Of a stretch of DNA of 64,000 nt, positions 46,188 to 55,064 are shown one piece after another. Positions within the stretch are counted from its first letter, which is position 1, and each line of letters starts with the position of its first letter. The position numbers and the translations under genes were made by a program. Source of the stretch: Desulfobulbaceae bacterium (GTDB lineage Bacteria > Desulfobacterota > Desulfobulbia > Desulfobulbales > Desulfocapsaceae); the NCBI GenBank assembly GCA_024227155.1, contig JAAELB010001045.1:41846-105845 (forward strand). Direction: 5' to 3'. The notes below the pieces were generated by a model that made no database searches, had not been told where the DNA came from, and was given only the letters and a program-made list of their open reading frames with translations.

Positions 46188-46270
46188 ATTCACGCACAGG
46201 CGGAAATCTAGACATTTTTCGCTGTAAAACTTGATCGAAGTCTGCTCTTATTTGCCGCCTACGCGGGAAT
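46188..46270. repeat. REP-like inverted repeat pair
   Basis: ATTCACGCACAGGCGG (46188-46203) is inverted at CCGCCTACGCGGGAAT (46255-46270), 13 of 16 positions pairing over a 51-base gap. It resembles the widespread ATTCCCGCG/CGCGGGAAT intergenic palindromes, degraded. Confidence 0.4.
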
Positions 46271-46642
46271 TTGTCAAAAAAACAAGAGAATTGGAAAGTG
46301 GTTTGGATTCCGTAAATGCGGATTGTTGTGAGGCTGTTTGTCCGGTTGGTCGAAAAAGTTGTAGGTGGAATCTCTTAATTCCGAAAAAAACAATAGGTGA
46401 TTCCAGTTTATCGTATTCTCTTTGTTTCTCGTTTTGTTAGTTTTTTTAACTAGATATACTTTTGTACTTTTTTATAAGGCAAATTGATAATAAAGTTTTT
46501 TGGTATTGTTGAGTTGGCGTTAGTTTTGCGTGGTTGTTTTTAACTTTTCAATCTTATTCCAACTTGTTTTCCGTTTTTCGGAGGAGGTCGGTTTTAACAG
46601 TTAGCCTACCTCAAGATAGTTACGAAATGATCAACGATACCT

Positions 46643-47357
46643 ATGGAAAAATACAGCCAAGAATCCTTAATCACAAAAATTAAATCTGAGAACGTAATCC
46701 TTTTTACCTTTTTGGTCTTAACCTGAGTCTATGTAGCAAAATGGTTAATTGAGGTTACAGCTATAGGTTGAACCGCCGATGGGAACACCTTAGGTGAGTT
46801 GAGCCACACGTTGGCCGGTGCTTTCAGCGCTATAATATTTTTCTGCTTCCTTCTGAGTCATCTGCGTCAAAAAAAAGAGCTCAAAAAAAAATAAAGAGAC
46901 AATTTTGAGTCAATCTCAACAGCTAAACGATGTTTTAGAGAGATGTGAAGAACTGCAAGCAGCTAATAAACTGGGTGAGCTTGAAAAAGAAAAACTTGAA
47001 TCGACAAGAAACTCAAGTGGTTTGCTCCCTGATTTTGCATTTACAGAATCCAGTAGAACCATAAGCCAAAAATATTTAATGAAACATAAAGTTCAGTTTT
47101 TAAACACTGGTCAACAAGCATTTGACTGTAAAGTGAAAATAGTGCCAGATCTTCCCTTGGTATCACATAATGTCGCAAATATTTGGCCAAATGGAAAATC
47201 TCATGAAATTAGCTGGATATCGACAGAGCTTGACGAAGAGCCGGAGTCTATATGTGTTGAAATTTCATTTTATATCCAACAAAAACGGCAGATACGAACA
47301 GTGTCGGTAGTCTGTGTTGCTGATTCTGATAAATATATTCAGAATCTCAATATATAA
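46643..47357 (+). pseudogene. Decayed membrane/coiled-coil protein with two TGA codons
   Basis: One frame starts at an ATG at 46643 with MEKYSQESLITKIK and a hydrophobic segment FTFLVLT, then TGA, VYVAKWLIEVTAIG, TGA, and a second membrane helix LAGAFSAIIFFCFLLSHLRQ. Both TGA codons fall where TGG (Trp) would fit. A run of nine A (46883-46891) shifts the frame by one base, after which ETILSQSQQLNDVLERCEEL (coiled coil) continues to 47357. The last 150 codons remain open from a TTG at 46905. No family is recognised. It looks like a former two-helix signal protein. Confidence 0.55.
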
Positions 47358-47404
47358 AGCGTAACACTGCCCGTTTGCCTGCCCTGCAACTTCTTATTGC
47401 TTGA

Positions 47405-48163
47405 TTACCAATCATCATCATCGTACGTATCATCGAATTCATTCTCGTCGAGTATCGCCAGGGCCTCGCTGGCAGCATCGATAACATCGTTATCGTCGGA
47501 ATAAAGGAGCTTCAGTAAGGGGTCAATTGCTTCAGAAAGACCAATGTTTGCAGCGGCTTCTATGTTTGCCAGTAGTAAGTTTTTTTCAATAGCAGGGTCG
47601 GACAACATGGCTGCAACGGGGGGCCATGCCTTTTCTAGACCCCAATTTCCTGCAGCAAGAAGTGCCTGGTATCGGATGTCCAAGTTGTCACTTTGCAAAG
47701 CTTCAATAATTTGCTGTTCAAACCCTTGTAAAAAAGACATACAGAAAACAGCAGTAAGCTGCCAGCTTTCATCCTCATTGGTGAAAGCGGCGTTAACTGC
47801 CTCAGAGTGCCAGTCCAAGGGTGCTCTCACTGCAGCCTCCAGGATGTTTCGTCGTACATCTTTTGGAAAAGCGTCATTATAAAAGAATTCCTTAAATAAT
47901 GTTTGTGCTTCACGAAAAATGTCAGCCGATAAGATTATGTCACTGGGATCATCGAACTCATAAAGATCGGCATGTTCAAATGCTGGGCCGAAAGAAATCG
48001 CCGCCTTTGATCGCAGCACTTCCACCTCACCACTGTTACTCACTATGGAGAGCAATGTTGTTGCGAGTTCATCATTAAAGACCACAAGATTACCGGCCAT
48101 TTCGGTGGCCAGTAGTCGTTCGGATGGCATGGCTGAACGGTCATCAAGAAGATTGTGAATCAT
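47405..48163 (-). CDS. HEAT-repeat protein, N-terminus interrupted by TAG
   Basis: The 252-residue frame consists of tandem helical repeats of HEAT type (ALQSDNLDIRYQALLAAGNW, LLLANIEAAANIGLSEAID, LYSDDNDVIDAASEALAIL) and an acidic tail EFDDTYDDDDW. No catalytic domain is present; such proteins are scaffolds. A better start lies upstream: an ATG at 48226 with GGAG 8 bases before it gives MDLQTIYDTIPP, then TAG (48188-48190) and EWPKDTVK in the same frame. TAG most likely replaced a Trp codon. The gene may now be translated only from a weak start, or not at all. It is in line with a fragment of another gene 36 bases upstream. Confidence 0.7.
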   Translation of the reverse strand: MIHNLLDDRSAMPSERLLATEMAGNLVVFNDELATTLLSIVSNSGEVEVLRSKAAISFGPAFEHADLYEFDDPSDIILSADIFREAQTLFKEFFYNDAFPKDVRRNILEAAVRAPLDWHSEAVNAAFTNEDESWQLTAVFCMSFLQGFEQQIIEALQSDNLDIRYQALLAAGNWGLEKAWPPVAAMLSDPAIEKNLLLANIEAAANIGLSEAIDPLLKLLYSDDNDVIDAASEALAILDENEFDDTYDDDDW

Positions 48164-48261
48164 TTTGACAGTATCTTTAGGCCATTCCTAGGGTGGGATC
48201 GTATCGTAGATTGTTTGTAGATCCATTTGTCTAGCTCCATGAAATATTTTCAGATGTGATA

Positions 48262-48387
48262 TCAACGCTTTTTCTTACCCTCTTTTTCCATCTGTTGTAG
48301 CCGTCCAAGTATTCGCTCTCTTGCCTGTTCTGCTGCGACGTTCTCTCCCCCAGTGGCAGCACCAGAGAACAAGGCTTCGATTAAACG
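48262..48387 (-). pseudogene. C-terminal remnant cut by a TTAG repeat fragment
   Basis: The minus strand reads LRLIEALFSGAATGGENVAA and ARERILGRLQQMEKEGKKKR to a TGA, a typical charged C-terminal end that resembles DUF2786-type proteins. Its 5' side runs into a fragment of the TTAG repeat, so the upstream coding part is missing. Confidence 0.5.
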
Positions 48388-48412
48388 CAGTTTTTCTGGA
48401 GTAAGGTACTAA
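48388..48412 (-). repeat. TTAG repeat family, 5' fragment (reverse)
   Basis: On the minus strand it reads TTAGTACCTTACTCCAG and then AAAAACTGC, the first 25 bases of the repeat. The rest is not found. It abuts a truncated coding remnant. Confidence 0.65.
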
Positions 48413-48685
48413 TCTCGATATAAGGAAAATATGCAGTGATATGTACCTTATAAATTATTTTACACCGCAAAAACAAAGAAAATAGTTTGTAAGGTATTAA
48501 AAAAAAACAGGACTTCGGCCGTACCCAACTAAAACCGAGAAAACATTGATATCATGAAAATATTCCACGGATGTTGTACATTATTTTTTTTCAACCTTTT
48601 CCCTCCTGCGCACGCATGATTTCAAACAGGTGTTGGCCTGTTGAAGTTTTGTGCAGAGAGTAAACCATACTCCAGTGAGATTAAT

Positions 48686-49153
48686 ATGTTAAAGAAAATA
48701 ATTTCCGGCCACCAGTCAGGCGCAGATATTGCCGCCATTGATGCCGCAAAGGCACATAGCTTCCCCTGTTGGGGTTGGGTGCCCAGGGGGCGAAAAACAG
48801 AATCCGGCCCCCTTCCGGAGCAATATGATGTAGAGGAGATGATAACTGGTGACTACCCTGACAGCAGTATGCAAAATGTTATTTATTCAGATGGAACAGT
48901 CATTTTTACCCACGGCATACTCACAGGTGGACCAGAAAATGTCAGTAAGTATGCAATTGAACAAAACAAACCATGGCTGCATATAGATCTTGGAGAATAC
49001 GGAGTTGTTGACAGTATCAGGCAAATTACAATTTTCATTGATGAGAATCAAATTGAGACGCTCAATGTAGCCGGTAAATCAGCCTCAAAGGATGCAAGGA
49101 TTTACGAGCCGGTTTACAGGGTTATTGATGGTTTTCTTAGGTACCATGGGTGA
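48686..49153 (+). CDS. Putative molybdenum carrier / SLOG-fold protein
   Basis: A 155-residue protein starting KKIISGHQSGADIAAIDAAK, the nucleotide- or cofactor-binding loop of the YpsA/SLOG fold found in molybdenum-cofactor carrier proteins, followed by WGWVPRGRKTESGPLPEQY and IFTHGILTGGPENVSKYAIE. Proteins of this type bind and protect the molybdenum cofactor. I chose the ATG at 48686; the open frame begins further upstream at 48641 without a ribosome-binding site. moeA and mobB lie a few kilobases downstream on the other strand, in keeping with molybdenum metabolism. Confidence 0.78.
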   Translation: MLKKIISGHQSGADIAAIDAAKAHSFPCWGWVPRGRKTESGPLPEQYDVEEMITGDYPDSSMQNVIYSDGTVIFTHGILTGGPENVSKYAIEQNKPWLHIDLGEYGVVDSIRQITIFIDENQIETLNVAGKSASKDARIYEPVYRVIDGFLRYHG

Positions 49154-49237
49154 ATCAGGCTTTTCACAAAATTAGAACTTCCCTCAATACCATCTTGCTG
49201 TAATGATATGCTATCAGCTTGTCGGTAGAAATGGAGG

Positions 49238-50455
49238 GTGAAAGTAGAACAATCAGCCAGGGAGATTATAAGGTCAATGTTCAATAAATATAGAGATGCT
49301 TATGTTGTCAGGGAAGCTGCTCCATTCAAAATAGACGGTTTGGCTATCCCATATCCAGAATTTGTTGCCCGACTCTATAATCTATGTATGGACCTTGGTT
49401 TTCGTAAGGGGTTTATTATGCCCTCCAGAGCATTCTGCTCCGATGAAAACCAGGGGTTACCTATTATTTTACTGACAAAGCATTTTGGAACTTTCCCCTT
49501 TAATCATGGCAGAGTCGGGGGAATTATGGCGGTTGATCGGCATGGGCCGCACTCCCATCATGGTGAAGATCTCATGATTCTGCAGGCAAGCCATGTTGGT
49601 TATGATCCTGATTCAGGTGTTTATGGGACCTATAATCGGCCCCAGATGAAAGATGATTGTCAGTCTGACTCATGTGGGAAACTTATTCATGTTATCAGGC
49701 CCTATCTGGAACAGTATCTTTTTGCCCGAGATCGAATATTTCTCCGTAAAGATGACAAGGGGAATCATTTGATAACCGTTAAAAATTCATTTATAGATTT
49801 TGGCTCGCAACCGGTTGCACAGGGGCTTGTTCTGAGGCTTAATAATATTGTGGAAGAAGATGGTTTAGGAATCATCCGCCCATTTACATCTGCTTCTACC
49901 ACCCAGACATACAGAGTATCTGATCTGTTCAGGCAGAGGCTTGAAAAACTTGATTATAAATGGCAGTCGGGAGCAGGGCAGACCATCGGCAGCCTGTTGT
50001 CGGCTGACCTTTTTTTCTTTAGAGAAGATTTTCATGAAATCGATGACTATATTTTGCTGGAAAGAAATCTCATAGAATTTATGCCGGACATTGTCAGTGC
50101 CAAACATCCTTCACTGCGTGCAGCAAAAACCAATGTCCAGCTTGAGTTTGCAAGAGTTGTTGAGTCAATTAGGCGAAGTGAAGATTATCAGGGGAGGAAT
50201 TTGCTCTATGTCGCCGGGTTAAACATAGACATTTCTCAAAAGGATAACCTGCCGGTGATGAACTATTTTGTACCATGGGCGGCGCATGTCCAGTTGAAGG
50301 ATGGGACTCAAGATGAGTTTGTCCATCCAATAGAACAGGAGGAACTCTATGCAAAGCTCATGGAACAGAGTCCGGAAAACCTTGAGCAGTCAGATCTTAA
50401 GGCGAATATCAAGCGCATTTTAAAAGCACCGCGACTGAATATTAGGTCCTCGTAG
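49238..50455 (+). CDS. LCIB-type (theta/beta-like) carbonic anhydrase homologue
   Basis: A 405-residue protein whose N-terminal half matches the pattern of the algal LCIB/LCIC family as I recall it: a C-x-D-E segment (AFCSDENQG, Cys67 and Asp69), a glycine-rich VGGIMAVDRHG, ILQASHVGYDPDSGVYGTYN with His119, Arg134, and DSCGKL with Cys146. In LCIB the Cys, His and Cys coordinate zinc and the Asp/Arg pair gates it. The C-terminal half (about 190-405) is helical and not recognised. It should interconvert CO2 and bicarbonate, or act as a bicarbonate-linked protein. The start is a GTG close to GGAGG; a later ATG at residue 14 is possible. No inorganic carbon transporter is adjacent. Confidence 0.65.
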   Translation: MKVEQSAREIIRSMFNKYRDAYVVREAAPFKIDGLAIPYPEFVARLYNLCMDLGFRKGFIMPSRAFCSDENQGLPIILLTKHFGTFPFNHGRVGGIMAVDRHGPHSHHGEDLMILQASHVGYDPDSGVYGTYNRPQMKDDCQSDSCGKLIHVIRPYLEQYLFARDRIFLRKDDKGNHLITVKNSFIDFGSQPVAQGLVLRLNNIVEEDGLGIIRPFTSASTTQTYRVSDLFRQRLEKLDYKWQSGAGQTIGSLLSADLFFFREDFHEIDDYILLERNLIEFMPDIVSAKHPSLRAAKTNVQLEFARVVESIRRSEDYQGRNLLYVAGLNIDISQKDNLPVMNYFVPWAAHVQLKDGTQDEFVHPIEQEELYAKLMEQSPENLEQSDLKANIKRILKAPRLNIRSS

Positions 50456-50527
50456 TACGTCGGCCAGGTTCTTGGGGGCTTTTGGAGGAAAGGTTTACTC
50501 CCTACACTCAATCCCACGAGGTGTATT

Positions 50528-51697
50528 ATGGAATCGAATATCCCCAAAATAGTTTTTACTATCATCTTTTTGGTACTTTTTTTTCTATCGTCGGTAGCTT
50601 TGTGTGCACCACCTCAGATGGCTAAGCTCATAGAGTCATGGGAGCTGTTATCATTTCCAACTGGTAATAATGAGCATATGAACATCAGCGGCTTGACGAT
50701 GGTGGCTGGTAGTGGGGGCATGGTGGTTGGTGCCGATGAGTTGTCTCATATTCATATTTTGCAAAGGATCGATGGGAAAACCTTTAAACTTATGGAGGAC
50801 GGTACTATTCCATTGTCTCCAGGAGAGACAGAGCTTGACATTGAAGGGGTCGCTGGTTTTGATAATTTTATTTGGGTGATAGGCTCCCATTCGCTAAGTC
50901 GAAAATCAATTCGCACACCTCAAGAATTAAAGGGAAAAGCGGATAAAAAAAAGAAAAATGGAAAAAGTTTAAGCCGGAGTTACAACAGGGATCGTTTTGA
51001 AACAATTAAGGTTGAGCCCTCCCGTGAATGGCTGTACCGTTTGGAAGTTAAAGATAACGGTGCTGTTGAGCGGGGCACAATAGTTAGGGGCAGTTTACGG
51101 GATATTTTTGCTAATCATCCGGTTCTCAGTAGATTTTGTAATATTCCCAGCAAGGAAAATGGACTTGATATTGAGGGGCTAGCGGTCGTACAAAAAAAGC
51201 GAAAGAAAAGTAGTCATCTTTTAGTCGGTTTGAGGGGCCCCGTATTGCAGGGAGCTTTTGCAGTGGTTCTGAAAGTGTCGGTCAAAGATGGCACTGGTAT
51301 GAGTAATAAGCCGATCCTGGATGTTAAACTGAAGGACACCTATTACCTGTCACTTGATGGCAGAGGCATTCGTGGGATGAGTAGTATGGGTAGTAAAGCC
51401 GGGGATGGTTACCTGATATTAGCTGGTCCGGTTGGTGGCGCGCCGGTATCTTATACGTTGTACCACTGGAATGGCGCGGATACTATTCCAGAAATTGACT
51501 CTTTGGATGCACAACAAAATCTTACCGAGTTGTGCCAGATTCCAGTGACGGATGCAGCGCTACGCGGTAAACCTGAAGGCGTACATTTCCTCTCAGAAGA
51601 AAATGGTGTTGTCAGTTTTTTGATAGTGTATGACTCCGTTGCTAATGGGGCGCCTGGGCTTTTTACCTGTCGACTTGATGGCTCTGTGGTTAAGTAG
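50528..51697 (+). CDS. DUF3616 exported protein
   Basis: A 389-residue protein with an N-terminal signal peptide (IVFTIIFLVLFFLSSVALCA) and a beta-propeller-like body of DUF3616: LDIEGVAGFDNFIWVIGSHS, NGLDIEGLAVVQKK, HLLVGLRGPVLQGAFAVVLK and YYLSLDGRGIRGMSSMGSK. Two DIEG elements mark repeats of the fold. It should act in the periplasm or at the cell surface; the substrate is unknown. It is convergent with mobB, separated by a strong hairpin. Confidence 0.82.
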   Translation: MESNIPKIVFTIIFLVLFFLSSVALCAPPQMAKLIESWELLSFPTGNNEHMNISGLTMVAGSGGMVVGADELSHIHILQRIDGKTFKLMEDGTIPLSPGETELDIEGVAGFDNFIWVIGSHSLSRKSIRTPQELKGKADKKKKNGKSLSRSYNRDRFETIKVEPSREWLYRLEVKDNGAVERGTIVRGSLRDIFANHPVLSRFCNIPSKENGLDIEGLAVVQKKRKKSSHLLVGLRGPVLQGAFAVVLKVSVKDGTGMSNKPILDVKLKDTYYLSLDGRGIRGMSSMGSKAGDGYLILAGPVGGAPVSYTLYHWNGADTIPEIDSLDAQQNLTELCQIPVTDAALRGKPEGVHFLSEENGVVSFLIVYDSVANGAPGLFTCRLDGSVVK

Positions 51698-51699
51698 AG

Positions 51700-51745
51700 T
51701 TTGCAGGTTATTTGTGCTCATTTTAAACAAAAAATAACCTGCAAA
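51700..51745. terminator. Bidirectional terminator
   Basis: TTTGCAGGTTATTT pairs perfectly with AAATAACCTGCAAA over an 18-base loop, between convergent DUF3616 and mobB genes. Confidence 0.82.
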
Positions 51746-51756
51746 ATCATACCGAG

Positions 51757-52314
51757 TTATGTCCCATTGGGGCTATTAACTTGCCATGTGTTATTATCAG
51801 CAAGTTGAATGCTGTCCAGTTCTGGAAAGCCGGAACTTCCATCCGATACAACCACGATGTCGGCTTCTTTCAGCTGGGCAATTGCCCGAGGTTTTACCTG
51901 ACCGTTAGTTGACCGCACCATGATTTTCAGCCCAGGGATGACGACTTGGCCCAGGCTGTTTGATTCACAGATAATTATTGCATTCGCCGGCACCTGGTTA
52001 CGGAAATATTCAAAACTCTCTTTGATTCCTGAATCGTCGCTACGAAGATAGTACACCTTTTTCGCTCCCGCCCTGAGCATTCTGGAGGTGTCCTTTGCTA
52101 ACTCTCTTCTTGTTTCTTCAAAAAGTTGGTGGACTGGTTCGTCGTCAGCGTGATTGCCATGGAAGAGAGCTTCATCCGGGAAAATAGTTGAAACCTTGAG
52201 CCCATAAATGTCACGATTGGTTGCAAATTTTGCAATGAGTCTGCAGACAAACTCGGTCTTGCCCACATTGCGGCCAGCTCCACCCACAACCAGTAGTCTT
52301 TCGTCTTTATACAT
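51757..52314 (-). CDS. mobB: MobB-like molybdopterin GTPase
   Basis: A 185-residue P-loop protein starting LLVVGGAGRNVGKTEFVCRL, the Walker A of MobB, with VYYLRSD, AIIICESNSLGQVVIPG and AQLKEADIVVVSDGSSG typical of this family. MobB binds GTP and assists insertion or nucleotide attachment of the molybdenum cofactor. Its start overlaps the stop of moeA by one base (TGATG), so the two are translationally coupled. Confidence 0.78.
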   Translation of the reverse strand: MYKDERLLVVGGAGRNVGKTEFVCRLIAKFATNRDIYGLKVSTIFPDEALFHGNHADDEPVHQLFEETRRELAKDTSRMLRAGAKKVYYLRSDDSGIKESFEYFRNQVPANAIIICESNSLGQVVIPGLKIMVRSTNGQVKPRAIAQLKEADIVVVSDGSSGFPELDSIQLADNNTWQVNSPNGT

Positions 52315-53525
52315 CAGAAAAGTACAACTTCAACCAGGCTGCCTGTCTCAATAACATCGCCCGGTTGCATGACAATATAACCATCGGCATGGACTATGCT
52401 GCTCAACATGTGTGAACCCTGGTTGGTCGCCTCCTTAATGATTGCAATAGCATTGGGATTATCCTCTACAGTCACCCTTATGAAATTAGTCCTTTTACCT
52501 GTGTTGACAAGACGTTCTGCGGTTGTAGCCGTTAATTTTTGGTGAATAGACGTTGTCCCTTGGAGGGCGGCAAGCGTAGGTCTGACATAGTTAACAAAGC
52601 ACATATAGGCGGATACAGGATTGCCGGGAAGGCCAAATAGCAGTGCATCTCCCAAACGACTGACAAAAAGTGGTTTGCCCGGTTTTTGACGAATTTTCCA
52701 GAAAAGTTCTTCAAAGCCTACGGCCAAGGCTGCCTCTTTCACATGGTCATGATTCCCGACAGATACACCACCTGAGCAGATAATTACATCTGCACCGGAG
52801 TCTACAGCTGTCTGTACAGCCTCGGTGGTCTGGGCGAGGCTATCTTCTATGTGGGTTATCGATTCAGGTAGACCACCCACCTCTTTAACGGCGCTGGCCA
52901 GCATGATTGAGTTTGAGTCTCTTATCTGGTGGGGAGAGATAGTTGCCTCATCATAGGCTGCCAGTTCTGTGCCCGTGACGAGCAGAGACACTTTAGGTTG
53001 ACTGTAAACCGGTACTTTGTGCGCACCAACAGCAGCCAGGAGAGCAAGCTCTCTTGCTCCAAGGACATCACCTTTAGTAAAGAGTTGCTTGCCCTGGCAG
53101 AATTCCTCGCCGGCACGTCTCACATCCTGGCCCTGTTTTTTTAATTCAAGTACCTTAACGTATCCATCTTTTTCCTCTGTATCTTCTACCCGAACAACAG
53201 AGTCTGCTCCGGAAGGCAGCATCGCTCCCGTGCTGATTCTGATAGCGGTTCCAGGTTCAACTTCAGCCTCAAAAGGGATTCCGGCTTGGCTTTCCCCAAT
53301 GATCTTGAGTCGTGTTACTGGTTGGTCTCCTTCGCTCTTGTGGTAGTCGGCCCATCTGAGAGCAAAACCATCCATTGCGGAGTTTGTATAACGTGGTGAA
53401 GATTCCGGAGCAACTATGTTCTCACTGAGAATACAGCCAAAGGCCTCATCCAGAATAATATTTTTGATCTTTGGTTCAGGTAGGTTGTTCTGCAGTATTG
53501 TAAGCGCTTCCTGTACTGATATCAT
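52314..53525 (-). CDS. moeA: Molybdopterin molybdotransferase MoeA
   Basis: A 403-residue cytosolic enzyme that inserts molybdate (or tungstate) into adenylated molybdopterin. Landmarks: YTNSAMDGFALRWADYH near residue 43, ISTGAMLPSGADSVVRVED near 95, DVIICSGGVSVGNHDHVKE near 234, KPGKPLFVSRLGDALLFGLP near 267 and SGGV loops. The sequence has the three-domain length of the family. It is first in the moeA-mobB operon. The region before its start holds a degenerate TTAG repeat (copy H). The ATG has no clear Shine-Dalgarno sequence. Confidence 0.93.
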   Translation of the reverse strand: MISVQEALTILQNNLPEPKIKNIILDEAFGCILSENIVAPESSPRYTNSAMDGFALRWADYHKSEGDQPVTRLKIIGESQAGIPFEAEVEPGTAIRISTGAMLPSGADSVVRVEDTEEKDGYVKVLELKKQGQDVRRAGEEFCQGKQLFTKGDVLGARELALLAAVGAHKVPVYSQPKVSLLVTGTELAAYDEATISPHQIRDSNSIMLASAVKEVGGLPESITHIEDSLAQTTEAVQTAVDSGADVIICSGGVSVGNHDHVKEAALAVGFEELFWKIRQKPGKPLFVSRLGDALLFGLPGNPVSAYMCFVNYVRPTLAALQGTTSIHQKLTATTAERLVNTGKRTNFIRVTVEDNPNAIAIIKEATNQGSHMLSSIVHADGYIVMQPGDVIETGSLVEVVLF

Positions 53526-53566
53526 GTTCGCACCATTATGCTTTTGGCATTGTATCCTGCCGTTAT

Positions 53567-53656
53567 TTAGTGACTTAGAAAAACTTTTCTTGCTTCTTAA
53601 GAAGAGTTTTTAGTTAAGGAACTTATCCCGTCTTGCTTCCCGTTTACCGGGGTTAG
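53567..53656 (+). repeat. TTAG repeat family, copy H (degenerate)
   Basis: TTAGTGACTTAGAAAAAC opens it and ACTTATCCCGTCTTGCTTCC then CCGGGGTTAG closes it. The middle is short and diverged. It lies 41 bases upstream of moeA. Confidence 0.6.
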
Positions 53657-53705
53657 AATCAGAAGAATGAAAAATCAAAGAAGCCACTCTACTTGAATTG
53701 TATAA

Positions 53706-53760
53706 AATAGTCGGGGAATTTGACTGATATTATCTTCATCAATCAAATTCCCCGACTATT
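53706..53760. terminator. Very strong hairpin after the metallo-beta-lactamase gene
   Basis: A stem of 23 pairs with one mismatch (AATAGTCGGGGAATTTGA... pairs with its complement ending CCGACTATT) around a 9-base loop. The perfect outer 18 pairs make it the strongest hairpin in the window. It probably ends the minus-strand transcript of the gene at 53899-54789. Confidence 0.85.
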
Positions 53761-53898
53761 GTAATGCCAAATCCAATACTTGGTAATATAATTTTATTCA
53801 GATAGAAAAATTTATCCTTTGCTTACCGATTTATACAGTGGTTGAAGTACCTCTTCGGCATTGGAGAGCTACAGCAGCATGAAATGATATGAACAGCC

Positions 53899-54789
53899 TC
53901 AAACACCTCCATAAATTATTTCAATCCATCGATCACCTGTGAAAATACCATCACCCCATGTTTCTTCAAGATCTGCCAGTGGTTTGGTTGCAGCAGCTTC
54001 CTGGGCCGTTTTGCCTTCTGCTTTCAACTTTCGTAAACGCTCGTAGGCCGTATTAAGCATTTCTAGGTACATTTCGAGTTGATCTTTGTTTCCAAGGGGA
54101 CCGTGGCCTGGGATTATCTTTGTGTTGTCATCAACAAGAGAGAGGATTGTGTTTACAGCCTGAATTGTTCCGCTGAGGGAACCGCCATGGTTGACATCTA
54201 TAAACGGATAGAAGCCATTAAAGAGGATGTCTCCGGCATGGACAACATTGGCTTTATCAAAATAGATAAAGCTGTCGCCATCGGTATGGGCATGGGCTAC
54301 ATGTATAGCTTGAATAGTGTCGCCATTTAGATGGAAGTTTATGCCATCGGAGAAGGTAACCACCGGCAAACCTTCGGCAGAGGTCGCTTCTGACTTTGCA
54401 TTAAAGGCTTTAATAAAAGATCCATTTTTCAACCGCTCACGGACATTGTCGTGGGAAAATATCAATGTACCGCCGCTGCCGAGGTTTTCATTTCCTCCGG
54501 TATGATCTCCATGGTAGTGGGTGTTTATCAGGAATCTGGGGTGGTCTCCACCAGCAGATTTGATGGCCGCGATAATTTTTTCTGTGAGGGGGTCAAAGTT
54601 GTCGTCGATTAAAAAAGTCCCATCCTCTCCGATAAAAACGCCCACATTGCCTCCTTTTCCGGCAATCATGTATATCTGATCTGTAACCGGGGTAAGAGAG
54701 ACGGCCTTTTCATCAGCCTGAACAGTTATCGCATATAATAGAAACCATGCGGTTAGCATAGATAAGACCGGTTTACTTTTAAGTCTCAT
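53899..54789 (-). CDS. Exported metallo-beta-lactamase fold hydrolase
   Basis: A 296-residue protein with a signal peptide (about 1-24, ending QADE) and the MBL core: HYHGDHTGGNENLG (metal motif HxHxDH), HVAHAHTDGDSFIYFDKANV and VVHAGDILFNGFYPFID, then KIIPGHGPLGNKDQLEMYL with the late histidine. It is the SoxH/lactamase-like, cyclase-type subgroup; substrate unknown. I chose the ATG at 54789 because AGGAGATC lies just before it; the frame is open further up to 54906. It should be periplasmic. Confidence 0.83.
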   Translation of the reverse strand: MRLKSKPVLSMLTAWFLLYAITVQADEKAVSLTPVTDQIYMIAGKGGNVGVFIGEDGTFLIDDNFDPLTEKIIAAIKSAGGDHPRFLINTHYHGDHTGGNENLGSGGTLIFSHDNVRERLKNGSFIKAFNAKSEATSAEGLPVVTFSDGINFHLNGDTIQAIHVAHAHTDGDSFIYFDKANVVHAGDILFNGFYPFIDVNHGGSLSGTIQAVNTILSLVDDNTKIIPGHGPLGNKDQLEMYLEMLNTAYERLRKLKAEGKTAQEAAATKPLADLEETWGDGIFTGDRWIEIIYGGV

Positions 54790-55064
54790 GTTCGATCTCC
54801 TCTTGAAAGTATTTAAGATGGTTTTGCCTGGTGTGTTACGTTGTGGTTCTGAGATGTTTTGTACTTGCATCCCTGTTGTCAATGATCGGTAGAAAAATAG
54901 TGTCATCAGGAGAGTGGGGAAGGGCGTCGGGCAACTGTTTGGCGGGGTAAATATTTTTTACAATGAGAATATCTGCTGCGGCACATTCGTATCTTGATTT
55001 GTGTAATTCATCGATGATACCATTAAGGGAAATAGTACCAGAACTGATATTGTTATAAAGGCGT

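Noticed and set aside
46231-46440. 69-codon plus-strand frame
   Set aside because: No start signal, and it covers the REP-like inverted repeat; no similarity recognised.
46643-46904. Selenocysteine reading of the two TGA codons
   Set aside because: No SECIS-like hairpin is obvious after either codon, the context is a membrane helix, and a frameshift follows.
48188-48190. Pyrrolysine reading of the TAG in the HEAT gene
   Set aside because: The gene is not a methyltransferase of the known Pyl-using type, and a Trp-to-stop change explains the site more simply.
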